Assembly: GCA_034505495.1 (NCBI GenBank)
Contig: JAPDQV010000035.1
Location: 1-37,982 of the forward strand
Reading direction: 5' to 3'
DNA from: a candidate division KSB1 bacterium
GTDB lineage: Bacteria > Zhuqueibacterota > Zhuqueibacteria > Residuimicrobiales > Krinioviventaceae
DNA: 37,982 nt
Shown here: positions 8,902 through 16,903 of the stretch, piece by piece
Layout: each line of letters starts with the position of its first letter
How positions within the stretch are numbered: position 1 is the stretch's first letter
Notes under the pieces: model-generated
Database searches by the model: none
The model's input: only the letters and a program-made list of their open reading frames with translations
Told to the model about the DNA's origin: nothing
Made by a program: the position numbers and the translations under genes

Positions 8902-8922
8902 ATTTGATTTTCTGAATCAAAT
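8902..8922. promoter_or_regulatory. Perfect 8-bp inverted repeat just before the acyltransferase gene
   Basis: ATTTGATT (8902-8909) and AATCAAAT (8915-8922) are perfect inverted repeats around TTCTG, ending 9 bp before the ATG at 8932. An operator or a leader hairpin is possible. No clear ribosome site precedes this ATG. Confidence 0.35.
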
Positions 8923-8931
8923 TCTTAATTT

Positions 8932-9708
8932 ATGCTTAACGCAAATGGACGTCGCCCCATGCCGAAAACCGCTCTGACGATTTTCATTTACACCCTGCAG
9001 TTCGCTTTTACGGCGATTGCCGTGCCGATCGGCATTGCCGCTTCCTACCTGCTGCCCCAGCGCCCCTTTCTGCGCATTGTACAGCTCTGGGCTCAAGGTC
9101 TTTTCGTTCTAATGGGAAAGCGGATCGAGCGCTTCGGCGTACCGCCGCGGGAAAGAAACGGTCTTTTGATCCTGGTCAATCATTCCAGCTTGTACGACAT
9201 CCCGGCGGTTATGACGATCTGGCCCGGAGTCGCCTGGTTGGGCCGCGACTATCTGCTGCGCATTCCGCTCTTCGGCCGCATGCTGAAGCGGCTGAACTAT
9301 ATCGGCGTCGAACGGGATCCGACGCAAAGCGCACGACGCATTCTAAATCAGGCGCTGGCGGGTGCGGCAAGATTCAACATTGCCGTTTTTCCGGAAGGCA
9401 CGAGAACCCTCAACGGCCGACTCGGCGAATTCAAGCGCGGCTTTGTTCACATTATGCGCAGCGGAAAGCTTGACGTGCTGCCGGTGACCTTGACCGGTTT
9501 CTATCAGTTAAAGCCCAAGAACCGATCGACGATAGACATCCGAGCGCCTTTGCGCATCATTGTCGGTAAACCGATCGGCTATGAAGAGTTGGAGTGGCTG
9601 TCGACGCAGGATATTCTGAACCGTATGCGGGAGATCATCGAGATGCAGCTCCTGACAGGCCGTCCTTATCAAGAGATTCCCGCACCGAGTAACGTAATGG
9701 AGAGGTAG
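8932..9708 (+). CDS. PlsC-like 1-acyl-sn-glycerol-3-phosphate acyltransferase
   Basis: A 258-aa membrane acyltransferase that would transfer an acyl chain to lysophosphatidic acid or a related lysolipid. The catalytic NHX4D motif is at residues 83-89 (NHSSLYD, with H84 and D89) and the phosphate-binding FPEGTR at 153-158. A hydrophobic segment at about 14-40 should anchor it in the inner membrane. The start is uncertain: ATG 8932 lacks a visible ribosome site, while ATG 8959 (residue 10) has only a weak GGAC upstream. The next gene, a lipid kinase, begins 7 bp after the stop and its ribosome site lies inside the end of this gene, so the two are co-translated and form a small phospholipid unit. 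Confidence 0.88.
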   Translation: MLNANGRRPMPKTALTIFIYTLQFAFTAIAVPIGIAASYLLPQRPFLRIVQLWAQGLFVLMGKRIERFGVPPRERNGLLILVNHSSLYDIPAVMTIWPGVAWLGRDYLLRIPLFGRMLKRLNYIGVERDPTQSARRILNQALAGAARFNIAVFPEGTRTLNGRLGEFKRGFVHIMRSGKLDVLPVTLTGFYQLKPKNRSTIDIRAPLRIIVGKPIGYEELEWLSTQDILNRMREIIEMQLLTGRPYQEIPAPSNVMER

Positions 9709-9715
9709 AACGCTC

Positions 9716-10639
9716 ATGTCGAAAGAAAAATGGGGATTCGTCATTAATCCCATAGCGGGAAACGGTTACGCCCGCCATTATGCAGCCAAGGTGAAGGAAA
9801 AGATCAGCCAACACAACCTCGATGCACGGCTGGTGTTTACGGAGCGTCGGGGGCATGCGGTCGAGTTGGCGGCGGCGCTGGCGCGCGAAGGCTGCAAGAT
9901 CATCGTGGCGGTGGGCGGCGACGGTACCGCCAACGAAACCGCCAGAGGCCTGTTGGAGCATCCGCAGGTGACTTTCGGCATCGTTTCAGCAGGCACCGGC
10001 AACGATTTTGCGCCGGTACTCGGCTTTTCCGAGCATTTTACCGACCAAGACTGGGACGTTCTTTTCGAGGAACACGCCACACGCATGGATGTCGGCCAGT
10101 GCAATGAAAATTATTTTTTGAACGGCATGGGACTCGGCTTTGACGCCCAGGTGGCGGCGGAAAATTATCGCCCGGATCAATCCGTCAAGGAAGGCAGCGG
10201 CACCAAGTATTTCCGGCATATCATCAAAAATCTCTTTTTGTATCGCGAAAAACCTTTGCGGGCGCAGTTCAACGGGCACAAGCACGAGGCGCTGACCTTT
10301 ATGAACACCATCGGCAACGGCCGGCGCGTCGGCGGCGGCTATTACCTGACGCCCCAGGCTTACGCCGACGACGGACTTTTCGATATTTGTCTGGTCGAAC
10401 CTTTGCCGCTTTTCGAACGGCTCAAGCTCTTTCTCAAGGCGCCGAAAGGCGGTCATTTGGGTCATCCCAAAGTTTCGTATTTCCGCGCACCGGAACTCTA
10501 TGTCGAGTTCGATGAAACCGTTCCGCATCATTTGGACGGTGAGCTGTTTTTTGCCGAAAAATTCCACGTGCGCATTCTGCCGAAAAAGCTCAAAGTGCTG
10601 TTCAATCCGCGCGGCCGCCATTTTCTTCAGCTTGCGTAA
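9716..10639 (+). CDS. Diacylglycerol-kinase-family lipid kinase (YegS/DgkB-like)
   Basis: A 307-aa soluble kinase of the DAGK catalytic family, predicted to phosphorylate diacylglycerol or a related lipid. The N-terminal domain has VINPIAGNG at residues 9-17, the GGDGT nucleotide-binding loop at 67-71 and GTGNDFA at 93-99. A C-terminal beta-rich domain follows with GNGRRVGGGYYLTPQAYADDGLFDICLV split over residues 200-228, typical of YegS/DgkB. Its ribosome site (GGAGAGG) overlaps the end of the acyltransferase gene. The pair could feed phosphatidic acid synthesis or recycle lipid. The exact substrate cannot be told from sequence; sphingosine-type or undecaprenyl lipids are alternatives. Confidence 0.9.
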   Translation: MSKEKWGFVINPIAGNGYARHYAAKVKEKISQHNLDARLVFTERRGHAVELAAALAREGCKIIVAVGGDGTANETARGLLEHPQVTFGIVSAGTGNDFAPVLGFSEHFTDQDWDVLFEEHATRMDVGQCNENYFLNGMGLGFDAQVAAENYRPDQSVKEGSGTKYFRHIIKNLFLYREKPLRAQFNGHKHEALTFMNTIGNGRRVGGGYYLTPQAYADDGLFDICLVEPLPLFERLKLFLKAPKGGHLGHPKVSYFRAPELYVEFDETVPHHLDGELFFAEKFHVRILPKKLKVLFNPRGRHFLQLA

Positions 10640-10888
10640 GAGATTGGGGCTCCTTCATTAAACCATTTTTTCCTCGAGCTGCAACAGGACCACCACAAAC
10701 GGCTTTTTCTTCCCAAAGCAGAGCATTGACGGCCTTTAAACCGATTGACCTTTCTTTGGTCTTCATCGACCGCAAAAAGCAAAAGGATAGTTCCGCCTGC
10801 TTTTTTAATTTTGAATTCAATATTTTCTTGTGCAGAATGCGATCTTTTGCTACCTTATAGTGTGAACAAATTGGTGGAGGTTGGGAAA

Positions 10889-13753
10889 ATGTTCAAAACA
10901 ATTACCGTACTTTTTTGCTTCTCTTTGCCCCTTTTCGGCGCCGTTACCCACGGCCTGCTCGGCTCTTATTACGACGATCTCAACCTGACTGAATTCGTCG
11001 AGACCCGCATCGACTCCGTTATTAATTTCGACGATACAACCCTCGGCGCGGCTCCGGCCGGTACAAAAGTCAAACCCGACGGCCAATACTCCATCCGCTG
11101 GACCGGCTTTGTGCGCATCGACTCGACCGGCTCCTGGCAGTTTTTTACCATGAGCAACGACGGGGTTCGCCTATGGTTGGGTGAGGACAAGCTGATCGAC
11201 AATTGGACAACCCATACAGCTAAAGAAGACCGCGCCTCACGATCCCTACAAAAAGGATGGTACCCGATTCGCCTCGAATACTTTCAGGACGGCGGCGGCT
11301 CCATTATGCAGCTTCGTTTTCAGGGCCCAGGCTTTAAAAAGGCGATCATCCCCTCAGCCAATTTAAGCGCCTTTGATCCTCGAGCAGGTATTCCGACGGT
11401 CGACGCCGGACAAGACCGATTCGTGGAGCTGCCGACCGACACGCTTACATTGACGGGAACCGCTACGGACACCAACGGCGTCATCGTTGTCTATCGTTGG
11501 GAACAGACGGCCGGCCCTTCGCCCGCCCGACTCGAAGGGACGGACAGCCCCACCCTGCATTTATCGGGTTTGGTAGAGGGTAAATATGTATTTCGCTTGA
11601 CCGTCATCGATAATGACGGCGATCAAGCGTCCGATGAAGTCGTCGTGATGGTCGTGCCGCAGGCCGGGGAGCCGCTGGTTTCCGGCGAATTGAAAAAATG
11701 GCACAAAGTCACCCTCACTTTTGACGGCCCGCCGAGCGCCGAGACTGCAACGCCGAATCCTTTCTTAGATTATCGTCTGACGGTGACTTTTACTGCTCCC
11801 GACGGCCGCATCATTCAGGTTCCGGGGTTCTATGCCGCCGACGGACGGGCTGCAGAAACGAGCGCCGATTTCGGCCGCAAATGGCAGGCGGTGGTGATTC
11901 CCGATCAAGTCGGCTTGTGGCGCTACAAGGCTTCTTTTCGTTTCGGCTCGAACATTGCCGTGGATCTGAATGAGGAGAGCGGCGAGCCGACCGCCTTCGA
12001 CGGCGTCGAGGGCAGCTTTACCGTCGCCCCAAGCGACAAGCAGGCGCCCGATTTCCGCGCCAAAGGACTGCTGCAGTATGTCGGCGGGCACCATCTACGC
12101 TTTGCCGAAACAGGCGAATATTTTCTCAAAGGCGGCGCCGACAGCCCGGAAAATTTTCTCGCCTATTACGAATTCGACGGTACGTGGGATAACGGCGGCA
12201 AACCGCTGCCCGGCCTGATCAACGGTCTGCACCGCTACGAACCGCACCTTGGCGACTGGCGGCCAGGCGATCCGACTTGGCAGGACGGCAAGGGCAAGGG
12301 CATCATCGGCGCCTTGAACTATCTTGCCTCCCAGGGCGGCAATTCGGTCTATTTTTTGACCATGAACGTGACCGGCGACGGTGACGACGTCTGGCCGTGG
12401 ATCGCTCCGCACGCCTATCACCGTTTCGATGTCAGCAAGCTCGAGCAGTGGGAGATCGTCTTTTCTCACATGGATCGGCTGGGCATTCAGCTGCACGTCG
12501 TTCTGCAGGAGACTGAGAACGATCAGCTGCTGAACGACGGAGAATTGGGTCTGGAGCGCAAACTCTATTTTCGGGAACTGATCGCGCGCTTCAGCCATCA
12601 TTTGGCGCTGGTTTGGAATCTTGGTGAGGAAAACACCAACACGACGCAGCAGCTCAAAGATTATTGCACCTTCATCAAGGCGCTCGATCCCTATGACCAT
12701 CCGATCGTCGTGCATACCGATCCCCAGCGAGACGGCTATGAGCCGATCTACGGTCCTCTGCTCGGCTTTCCGCTGTTCGACGGCGCCAGCCTGCAGGTGT
12801 TCGAGCCGCAAAAAGGCGATCAGCTCAGCGTCATCAATTGGCTGCCGGTGCATCGCCTGACGCTTGAATGGCGAAAGCGTTCGGCGGCTGCCGGTCACAA
12901 GTGGATCGTCTGCGGCGACGAAATGGGCGGCTGGGCCAACGGCCTGCGCCCGGACGCGGTCGATCCGACACGCGATTGGCCGCGCAAGTACGGCTTATGG
13001 GCCAATCTCATGGCCGGCGGTGCGGGCGTCGAATGGTACTGCGCCGGTCAGGATCAATCCCTGGAAGACTGGCGCACCCGAGAAACCATGTGGAAACAGA
13101 CGGCCGCGGCGCTGCAGTTTTTCCACACTTACCTTCCCTTTTGGCAAATGGAACCGGCCGATTCGCTGCTCGAAAGCGGCGTCGGCTATTGTCTTGCCAA
13201 GCCCGGAGATACCTATCTCGTCTATCTCTTGGAAGGCGGCGAGCAAACGCTTGACCTCAAGAACGACGGCACGACCTATCACGTCGCCTGGTTCGATCCG
13301 CGCCAAGGCGGCAGATTGCGGCGCGGCAGCGTGCTTGAGGTGCAGGGGCCGGGAAAAGTTTCACTCGGTCGTCCGCCCTACGACGTCGATCGCGATTGGG
13401 CGGTGCTGCTGTCGACGGTGCACACGGCCGTCAACGACGATGCGCAGACAGAGGCCTTGCCGAAAAGCTGCTCGCTGCTGCCGGTTTACCCCAACCCCTT
13501 CAACCAGGAAACGGTGATCACTTTTGAACTGCCGAAGCCGATGACCGTCGAGCTGGGAATTTACAATCTGCAGGGACAGCAGGTGCGCGAGCTGGTACGG
13601 GAACCCCAGGCGCCCGGCCTGCGCCGCATCGTTTGGGACGGCCGCAACAGCCGCAATCAGTCTTTGGCAAGCGGCACCTATCTCGTGCGCATGAAAGCCG
13701 TGAGCGCCGACGAGCGCGTCGAGAAAACGGTTAAATGCGTGCTGCTGAGATAG
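10889..13753 (+). CDS. Secreted PA14/PKD/DUF5060 glycoside hydrolase-like protein with sorting domain
   Basis: A 954-aa multidomain exported protein. I start it at ATG 10889 because GGAGG lies just upstream and a signal peptide follows (MFKTITVLFCFSLPLFG); the frame is open further upstream without coding character. In order: a PA14-like carbohydrate-binding domain (about 18-150; GLLGSYYDD, DGVRLWLG, GWYPIRLEYF), a PKD-like domain (166-255; VDAGQDRFVELPTDTLTL), a DUF5060 sandwich (267-360; KWHKVTLTFDGP), and a barrel-like catalytic region (about 385-800) of the DUF4038/apiosidase-like type with candidate carboxylates E580/E581 (NLGEENTNT) and D677/E678 (CGDEMGGW). A T9SS sorting domain (860-954; PVYPNPFNQ ... 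ASGTYLVRM) ends it. It probably cleaves a plant or algal side chain at the cell surface. The specific substrate and which carboxylates act are inferred only. Confidence 0.82.
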   Translation: MFKTITVLFCFSLPLFGAVTHGLLGSYYDDLNLTEFVETRIDSVINFDDTTLGAAPAGTKVKPDGQYSIRWTGFVRIDSTGSWQFFTMSNDGVRLWLGEDKLIDNWTTHTAKEDRASRSLQKGWYPIRLEYFQDGGGSIMQLRFQGPGFKKAIIPSANLSAFDPRAGIPTVDAGQDRFVELPTDTLTLTGTATDTNGVIVVYRWEQTAGPSPARLEGTDSPTLHLSGLVEGKYVFRLTVIDNDGDQASDEVVVMVVPQAGEPLVSGELKKWHKVTLTFDGPPSAETATPNPFLDYRLTVTFTAPDGRIIQVPGFYAADGRAAETSADFGRKWQAVVIPDQVGLWRYKASFRFGSNIAVDLNEESGEPTAFDGVEGSFTVAPSDKQAPDFRAKGLLQYVGGHHLRFAETGEYFLKGGADSPENFLAYYEFDGTWDNGGKPLPGLINGLHRYEPHLGDWRPGDPTWQDGKGKGIIGALNYLASQGGNSVYFLTMNVTGDGDDVWPWIAPHAYHRFDVSKLEQWEIVFSHMDRLGIQLHVVLQETENDQLLNDGELGLERKLYFRELIARFSHHLALVWNLGEENTNTTQQLKDYCTFIKALDPYDHPIVVHTDPQRDGYEPIYGPLLGFPLFDGASLQVFEPQKGDQLSVINWLPVHRLTLEWRKRSAAAGHKWIVCGDEMGGWANGLRPDAVDPTRDWPRKYGLWANLMAGGAGVEWYCAGQDQSLEDWRTRETMWKQTAAALQFFHTYLPFWQMEPADSLLESGVGYCLAKPGDTYLVYLLEGGEQTLDLKNDGTTYHVAWFDPRQGGRLRRGSVLEVQGPGKVSLGRPPYDVDRDWAVLLSTVHTAVNDDAQTEALPKSCSLLPVYPNPFNQETVITFELPKPMTVELGIYNLQGQQVRELVREPQAPGLRRIVWDGRNSRNQSLASGTYLVRMKAVSADERVEKTVKCVLLR

Positions 13754-13770
13754 CCGCTCCTTTCTTGGGC

Positions 13771-13805
13771 AAAAGGCGTCGGCATCTTCCGCCGACGCCT
13801 TTTTT
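13771..13805 (+). terminator. Rho-independent terminator
   Basis: AAAAGGCGTCGGC (13771-13783) pairs perfectly with GCCGACGCCTTTT (13791-13803) around a 7-nt loop, and the T run continues to 13805. It ends the glycosidase transcript. Confidence 0.93.
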
Positions 13806-14152
13806 GTTGGTGTGAATCAAGCCGAACAGCAGGCAAAACGCCGGAACCCGACAAACGCTTTTCCGCAAAACCAGCGTGTTTCTCCCTTTATGATTCTCTA
13901 CCAAGACCTGCAGCTTATCAAATCTGCTTTTCGGCAAATTTCTCGAAAGATGGAAAATACAGCTTTGCAGGCTGTAATGACTATGAACAAACCTTATCTT
14001 CGCATAGTCTGTCGAACATACAGATAAATCCGCGATGCGCTTCTCCGGCGGGGCAGATCAGAACCTCCGTGATTCTGCCGGTGAATCAAAAACCTCAATT
14101 TACCGCCTTTGTTTTGTTCGCCGATCTTTTTACCTTTCAATCAATAATTTTT
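13806..14152. other. Gap without recognisable genes
   Basis: The stretch between the terminator and the small inverted-repeat element has short open frames but no ribosome sites or recognisable products. The promoter of the next operon should lie here or within the repeat element; I see no strong -35/-10 pair. Confidence 0.4.
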
Positions 14153-14272
14153 GCCACGAAGGCACAGAGATTTTTAATTCGGCTGATTTATATGCTGAAC
14201 TATTTCAAAAAAATCAACAAACCTCTCGACCCATTTTCTATAAAAACTGTGTGACCTCCGTGCCTCCGTGGC
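14153..14272. repeat. 120-bp palindromic-ended small repeat element
   Basis: GCCACGAAGGCAC (14153-14165) and GTGCCTCCGTGGC (14260-14272) are terminal inverted repeats matching at 12 of 13 positions, or 15 of 17 if extended inward. The core is AT-rich and non-coding. Elements with these ends (CACGAAGGCACAGAG and similar) occur dispersed in many bacterial genomes; this is from memory, not a search. It lies 46 bp before the reductase start, so it is probably in the operon leader. Confidence 0.6.
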
Positions 14273-14318
14273 TTGACAAATGAATTGAAAAAAAATTACA
14301 CAATTTTTTGGAGGAGAA

Positions 14319-15162
14319 ATGAATCGTCACAAAATCACCCGCCGAGATTTTTTGAAAACCGCCGCCGCGGCGGCCGTACTACCGCCGCTTATCGCCGAGA
14401 GCGCAACCGGTCAATCCCCCATCGACCAGGTTCCGCTCGGCAAGACCGGCCTGACCCTCAGCCGTCTGGGCATCGGCGTCGGCACTTACGGCGGCCGGCT
14501 GCAGCGCGATCTGGGACACGATGGCTTTAATGCGCTCATCCGTTACGCCTACGAGCGAGGCGATCAAGGATCTGCCGCGGGAAAAGCTGTTCATCCTTAC
14601 AAAAATGGGCGGCATACCGGAGGATCCTTTGAAGGAAATCGACCGCTTCCGCAGCGAGCTCGGCACCGATTATATCGACTGCCTTTTGATTCACTGCAAG
14701 GTGACGGCGGACTGGCCGGAAACGCACAAATCCCTCATCGACGCCTTTTCCGAGGCCAAAGCGCGCGGCATTATTCGCAGCCACGGCGTCTCCTGTCACT
14801 CGCTGCCGGCGCTGCAGCGCGCCGCTCAGCTCGACTGGGTCGAGGTCAATTTGGTGCGCCTCAATCCCCAAGCCGTAAACATCGACACGCCGGACGAAAA
14901 GGTCTTTAATGACAGCAGGCCCGAGCATCTGGCTCCGGTCATCGAACAGATCAAACTCATGCGGCAGAACGGTCACGGCGTCATCGGCATGAAGATCATG
15001 GGCGAAGGCGCCTTTAAAACGGCGGAAGAGCGCAGGAAATCGATCACCTTTGCCGTGCAATCCGGATTGGTGGATGCGATGACCATCGGCTTCAAGAGCG
15101 CGGAAGAGATAGACGAGGCGATCGCCAACATTCAAACCGCCCTTGCAGAACAAAAGCGCTGA
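14319..15162 (+). pseudogene. Tat-exported aldo/keto reductase, broken by an internal deletion and frameshift
   Basis: A GGAGGAG ribosome site precedes ATG 14319. The protein starts with a Tat signal (TRRDFLKTAAAAAVLPP) and reads as an aldo/keto reductase (VPLGKTGLTLSRLGIGVGTYGG ... ALIRYAYERG) to about 14560. The family sequence then continues in another frame (SEAIKDLPREKLFILTKM ... TDYIDCLLIHCK ... HGVSCHSLPAL) to the stop at 15160-15162. About 20 residues that normally follow YERG, including the catalytic Asp and Tyr (FDTA...Y), are missing; the Lys (LTK) and His (LIH) remain. The join falls at GCGAGGC, which fits both sides, so a deletion between short repeats is likely. The gene leads a six-gene operon. 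An assembly or read error is the alternative. Confidence 0.85.
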
Positions 15163-15202
15163 AAGTTCGTCCTATAGACGGTAAAGTGTGAAAAGAGGCT
15201 CT

Positions 15203-16876
15203 ATGGGACAAAAATCTGCCTGGTTGCTGTTTGCGGCTCTGTCGGCGGCCGCTGCGGTTGCCGTGCAGGCGCAGACAATCGCGGTCAATTCCATCGGCTA
15301 TTTGCCGGACGCGCCGAAAATCGCGACCCTTGCGGCGCCCTGCACGCGCTTCGAAGTGAAATCGAGCAAGGGCAAGACGGTCTTGATCGGCAAAGCGGTC
15401 GGCCCGTTCAAGCAGGACGACATTCCCCATGAGGTCTGGCTGGCCGATTTTTCCGCTTTAAAGAAACCCGGCACCTATTACATCGAAATTGCCGGCGTCG
15501 GCAAGTCGCCTCTTTTCCGTATCGGAAAGAATGTGTACGCTGACGCCTTTTACACAGCCATGCGCGCCATGTACCTGTGGCGCTGCGGAACCGCCGTGGA
15601 AGGAACGCACAACGGCAACGTTTATCGTCACGAGGCTTGTCATCTCGACGACGGCTATGAGGACTATCTCGGCCGGCCGGGCGTCAAACGCGACGGCGTC
15701 GGCGGCTGGCACGATGCCGGAGATTACGGCAAATACGTCGTCAACGCCGGGGTGACCGTCGGCTGCCTGTTCCTGGCCTGGGAGCACTTTCAGCCGCAAT
15801 TAGAAAAAATAGCGCTCCATCTGCCGGAAACGGCTCCAGGCTATCCCGATTTCCTCAAGGAAATCAAATGGGAGATCGACTGGCTGCTCAAGATGGCCTA
15901 TCCCGACGGCTCCGGCCGCGTGTCTCACAAACTGACGCGCACCAATTTCGAGGGCTTTGTCATGCCCGAAGCCGACGACGGCAAACGCTTCTTCACCGAG
16001 TGGAGCTCCGCCGCTACGGCCGATTTTGCCGCCATGACCGCCATGGCCGCGCGCATCTTTCAGCCTTACGATGCCGCCTACGCGCAGAGGTGCCTCGAGG
16101 CGGCCAAGCAAAGTTATGCCTATCTTCAGGAGCACCCCGAAAATGTGCCGTTCCGCATGGGCGACTTTCGCACCGGCGCCTATGCCACGCATGACGGCGA
16201 CGACCGCATTTGGGCCGCAGCCGAGCTGTGGGAGACCACGGGCGATCCCGGCTATCTCGCCGATTTCGAGAGAATGAGCCGCGAATACAAGCCGCAAATG
16301 CGCCGCGGCGAAGCCGCCGCTTCGGAAAGCCGCTTGATCGACGACGATTGGGACTGGGGCAACGTGCGTAATCTCGGCTCCTTCACCTATCTCCTCTCCA
16401 AGCGTCAAGGCAGGAATGCGGAATTTTACGAGCGGCTAAAGGCGGATCTCCTGGCAAGCGCCGATTCGATTGCCGCCCACGCCCGTCGTGACGTCTACGG
16501 CAGGCCGCTGGAGCGCTACTACTGGGGCTGCAACGGCACGGTCGCCCGCCAGGTGCTCAACCTGCAGATCGCTTACCGCCTCTCGCCCAAAGCCGACTAT
16601 CGCCGCGCGGCTCTCGATGCTTTGGCGCATCTCTTCGGCCGCAACGTCTACAGCCGCTCCTACGTCACCGGCCTGGGACACAATCCGCCGCTGCATCCGC
16701 ACGACCGCCGTTCCGGCGCCGACACGATCGAGGCGCCGTGGCCCGGCTATCTGGTCGGCGGCGGTCACAGCGCAACCGGCTGGGTCGACGAAGAAGCCAG
16801 CTATGCCACCAATGAAATCGCCGTTAACTGGCAGGCGGCGCTGATCTATGCGCTGGCCGGATTCCTGCCGCAATAA
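15203..16876 (+). CDS. Glycoside hydrolase family 9 endoglucanase-type enzyme
   Basis: A 557-aa exported GH9 enzyme expected to cleave beta-1,4-glucan such as cellulose, xyloglucan or mixed-linkage glucan by inversion. I use ATG 15203, which has AGAGG upstream; a GTG at 15188 is possible but less likely. A signal peptide (MGQKSAWLLFAALSAAAAVAVQA) is followed by the Ig-like cellulase N-domain (about 25-110; IAVNSIGYLPDAPKIA). The (alpha/alpha)6 barrel holds the paired aspartates D171 and D174 (GGWHDAGDYGKYV), the His motif VTGLGHNPPLHPHDR (H500) and the general acid E538 in NEIAVNW. All expected catalytic residues are present, so it should be active. No carbohydrate-binding module or sorting domain is visible, so it is probably periplasmic or freely secreted. 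Confidence 0.93.
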   Translation: MGQKSAWLLFAALSAAAAVAVQAQTIAVNSIGYLPDAPKIATLAAPCTRFEVKSSKGKTVLIGKAVGPFKQDDIPHEVWLADFSALKKPGTYYIEIAGVGKSPLFRIGKNVYADAFYTAMRAMYLWRCGTAVEGTHNGNVYRHEACHLDDGYEDYLGRPGVKRDGVGGWHDAGDYGKYVVNAGVTVGCLFLAWEHFQPQLEKIALHLPETAPGYPDFLKEIKWEIDWLLKMAYPDGSGRVSHKLTRTNFEGFVMPEADDGKRFFTEWSSAATADFAAMTAMAARIFQPYDAAYAQRCLEAAKQSYAYLQEHPENVPFRMGDFRTGAYATHDGDDRIWAAAELWETTGDPGYLADFERMSREYKPQMRRGEAAASESRLIDDDWDWGNVRNLGSFTYLLSKRQGRNAEFYERLKADLLASADSIAAHARRDVYGRPLERYYWGCNGTVARQVLNLQIAYRLSPKADYRRAALDALAHLFGRNVYSRSYVTGLGHNPPLHPHDRRSGADTIEAPWPGYLVGGGHSATGWVDEEASYATNEIAVNWQAALIYALAGFLPQ

Positions 16877-16903
16877 CGCCGCACTCTTTATAGGAACAAA
16901 GAC

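Noticed and set aside
10745..10888. Upstream extension of the PA14 glycosidase
   Set aside because: ATG 10889 has GGAGG at the right distance and starts a signal peptide; the extension has no coding character.
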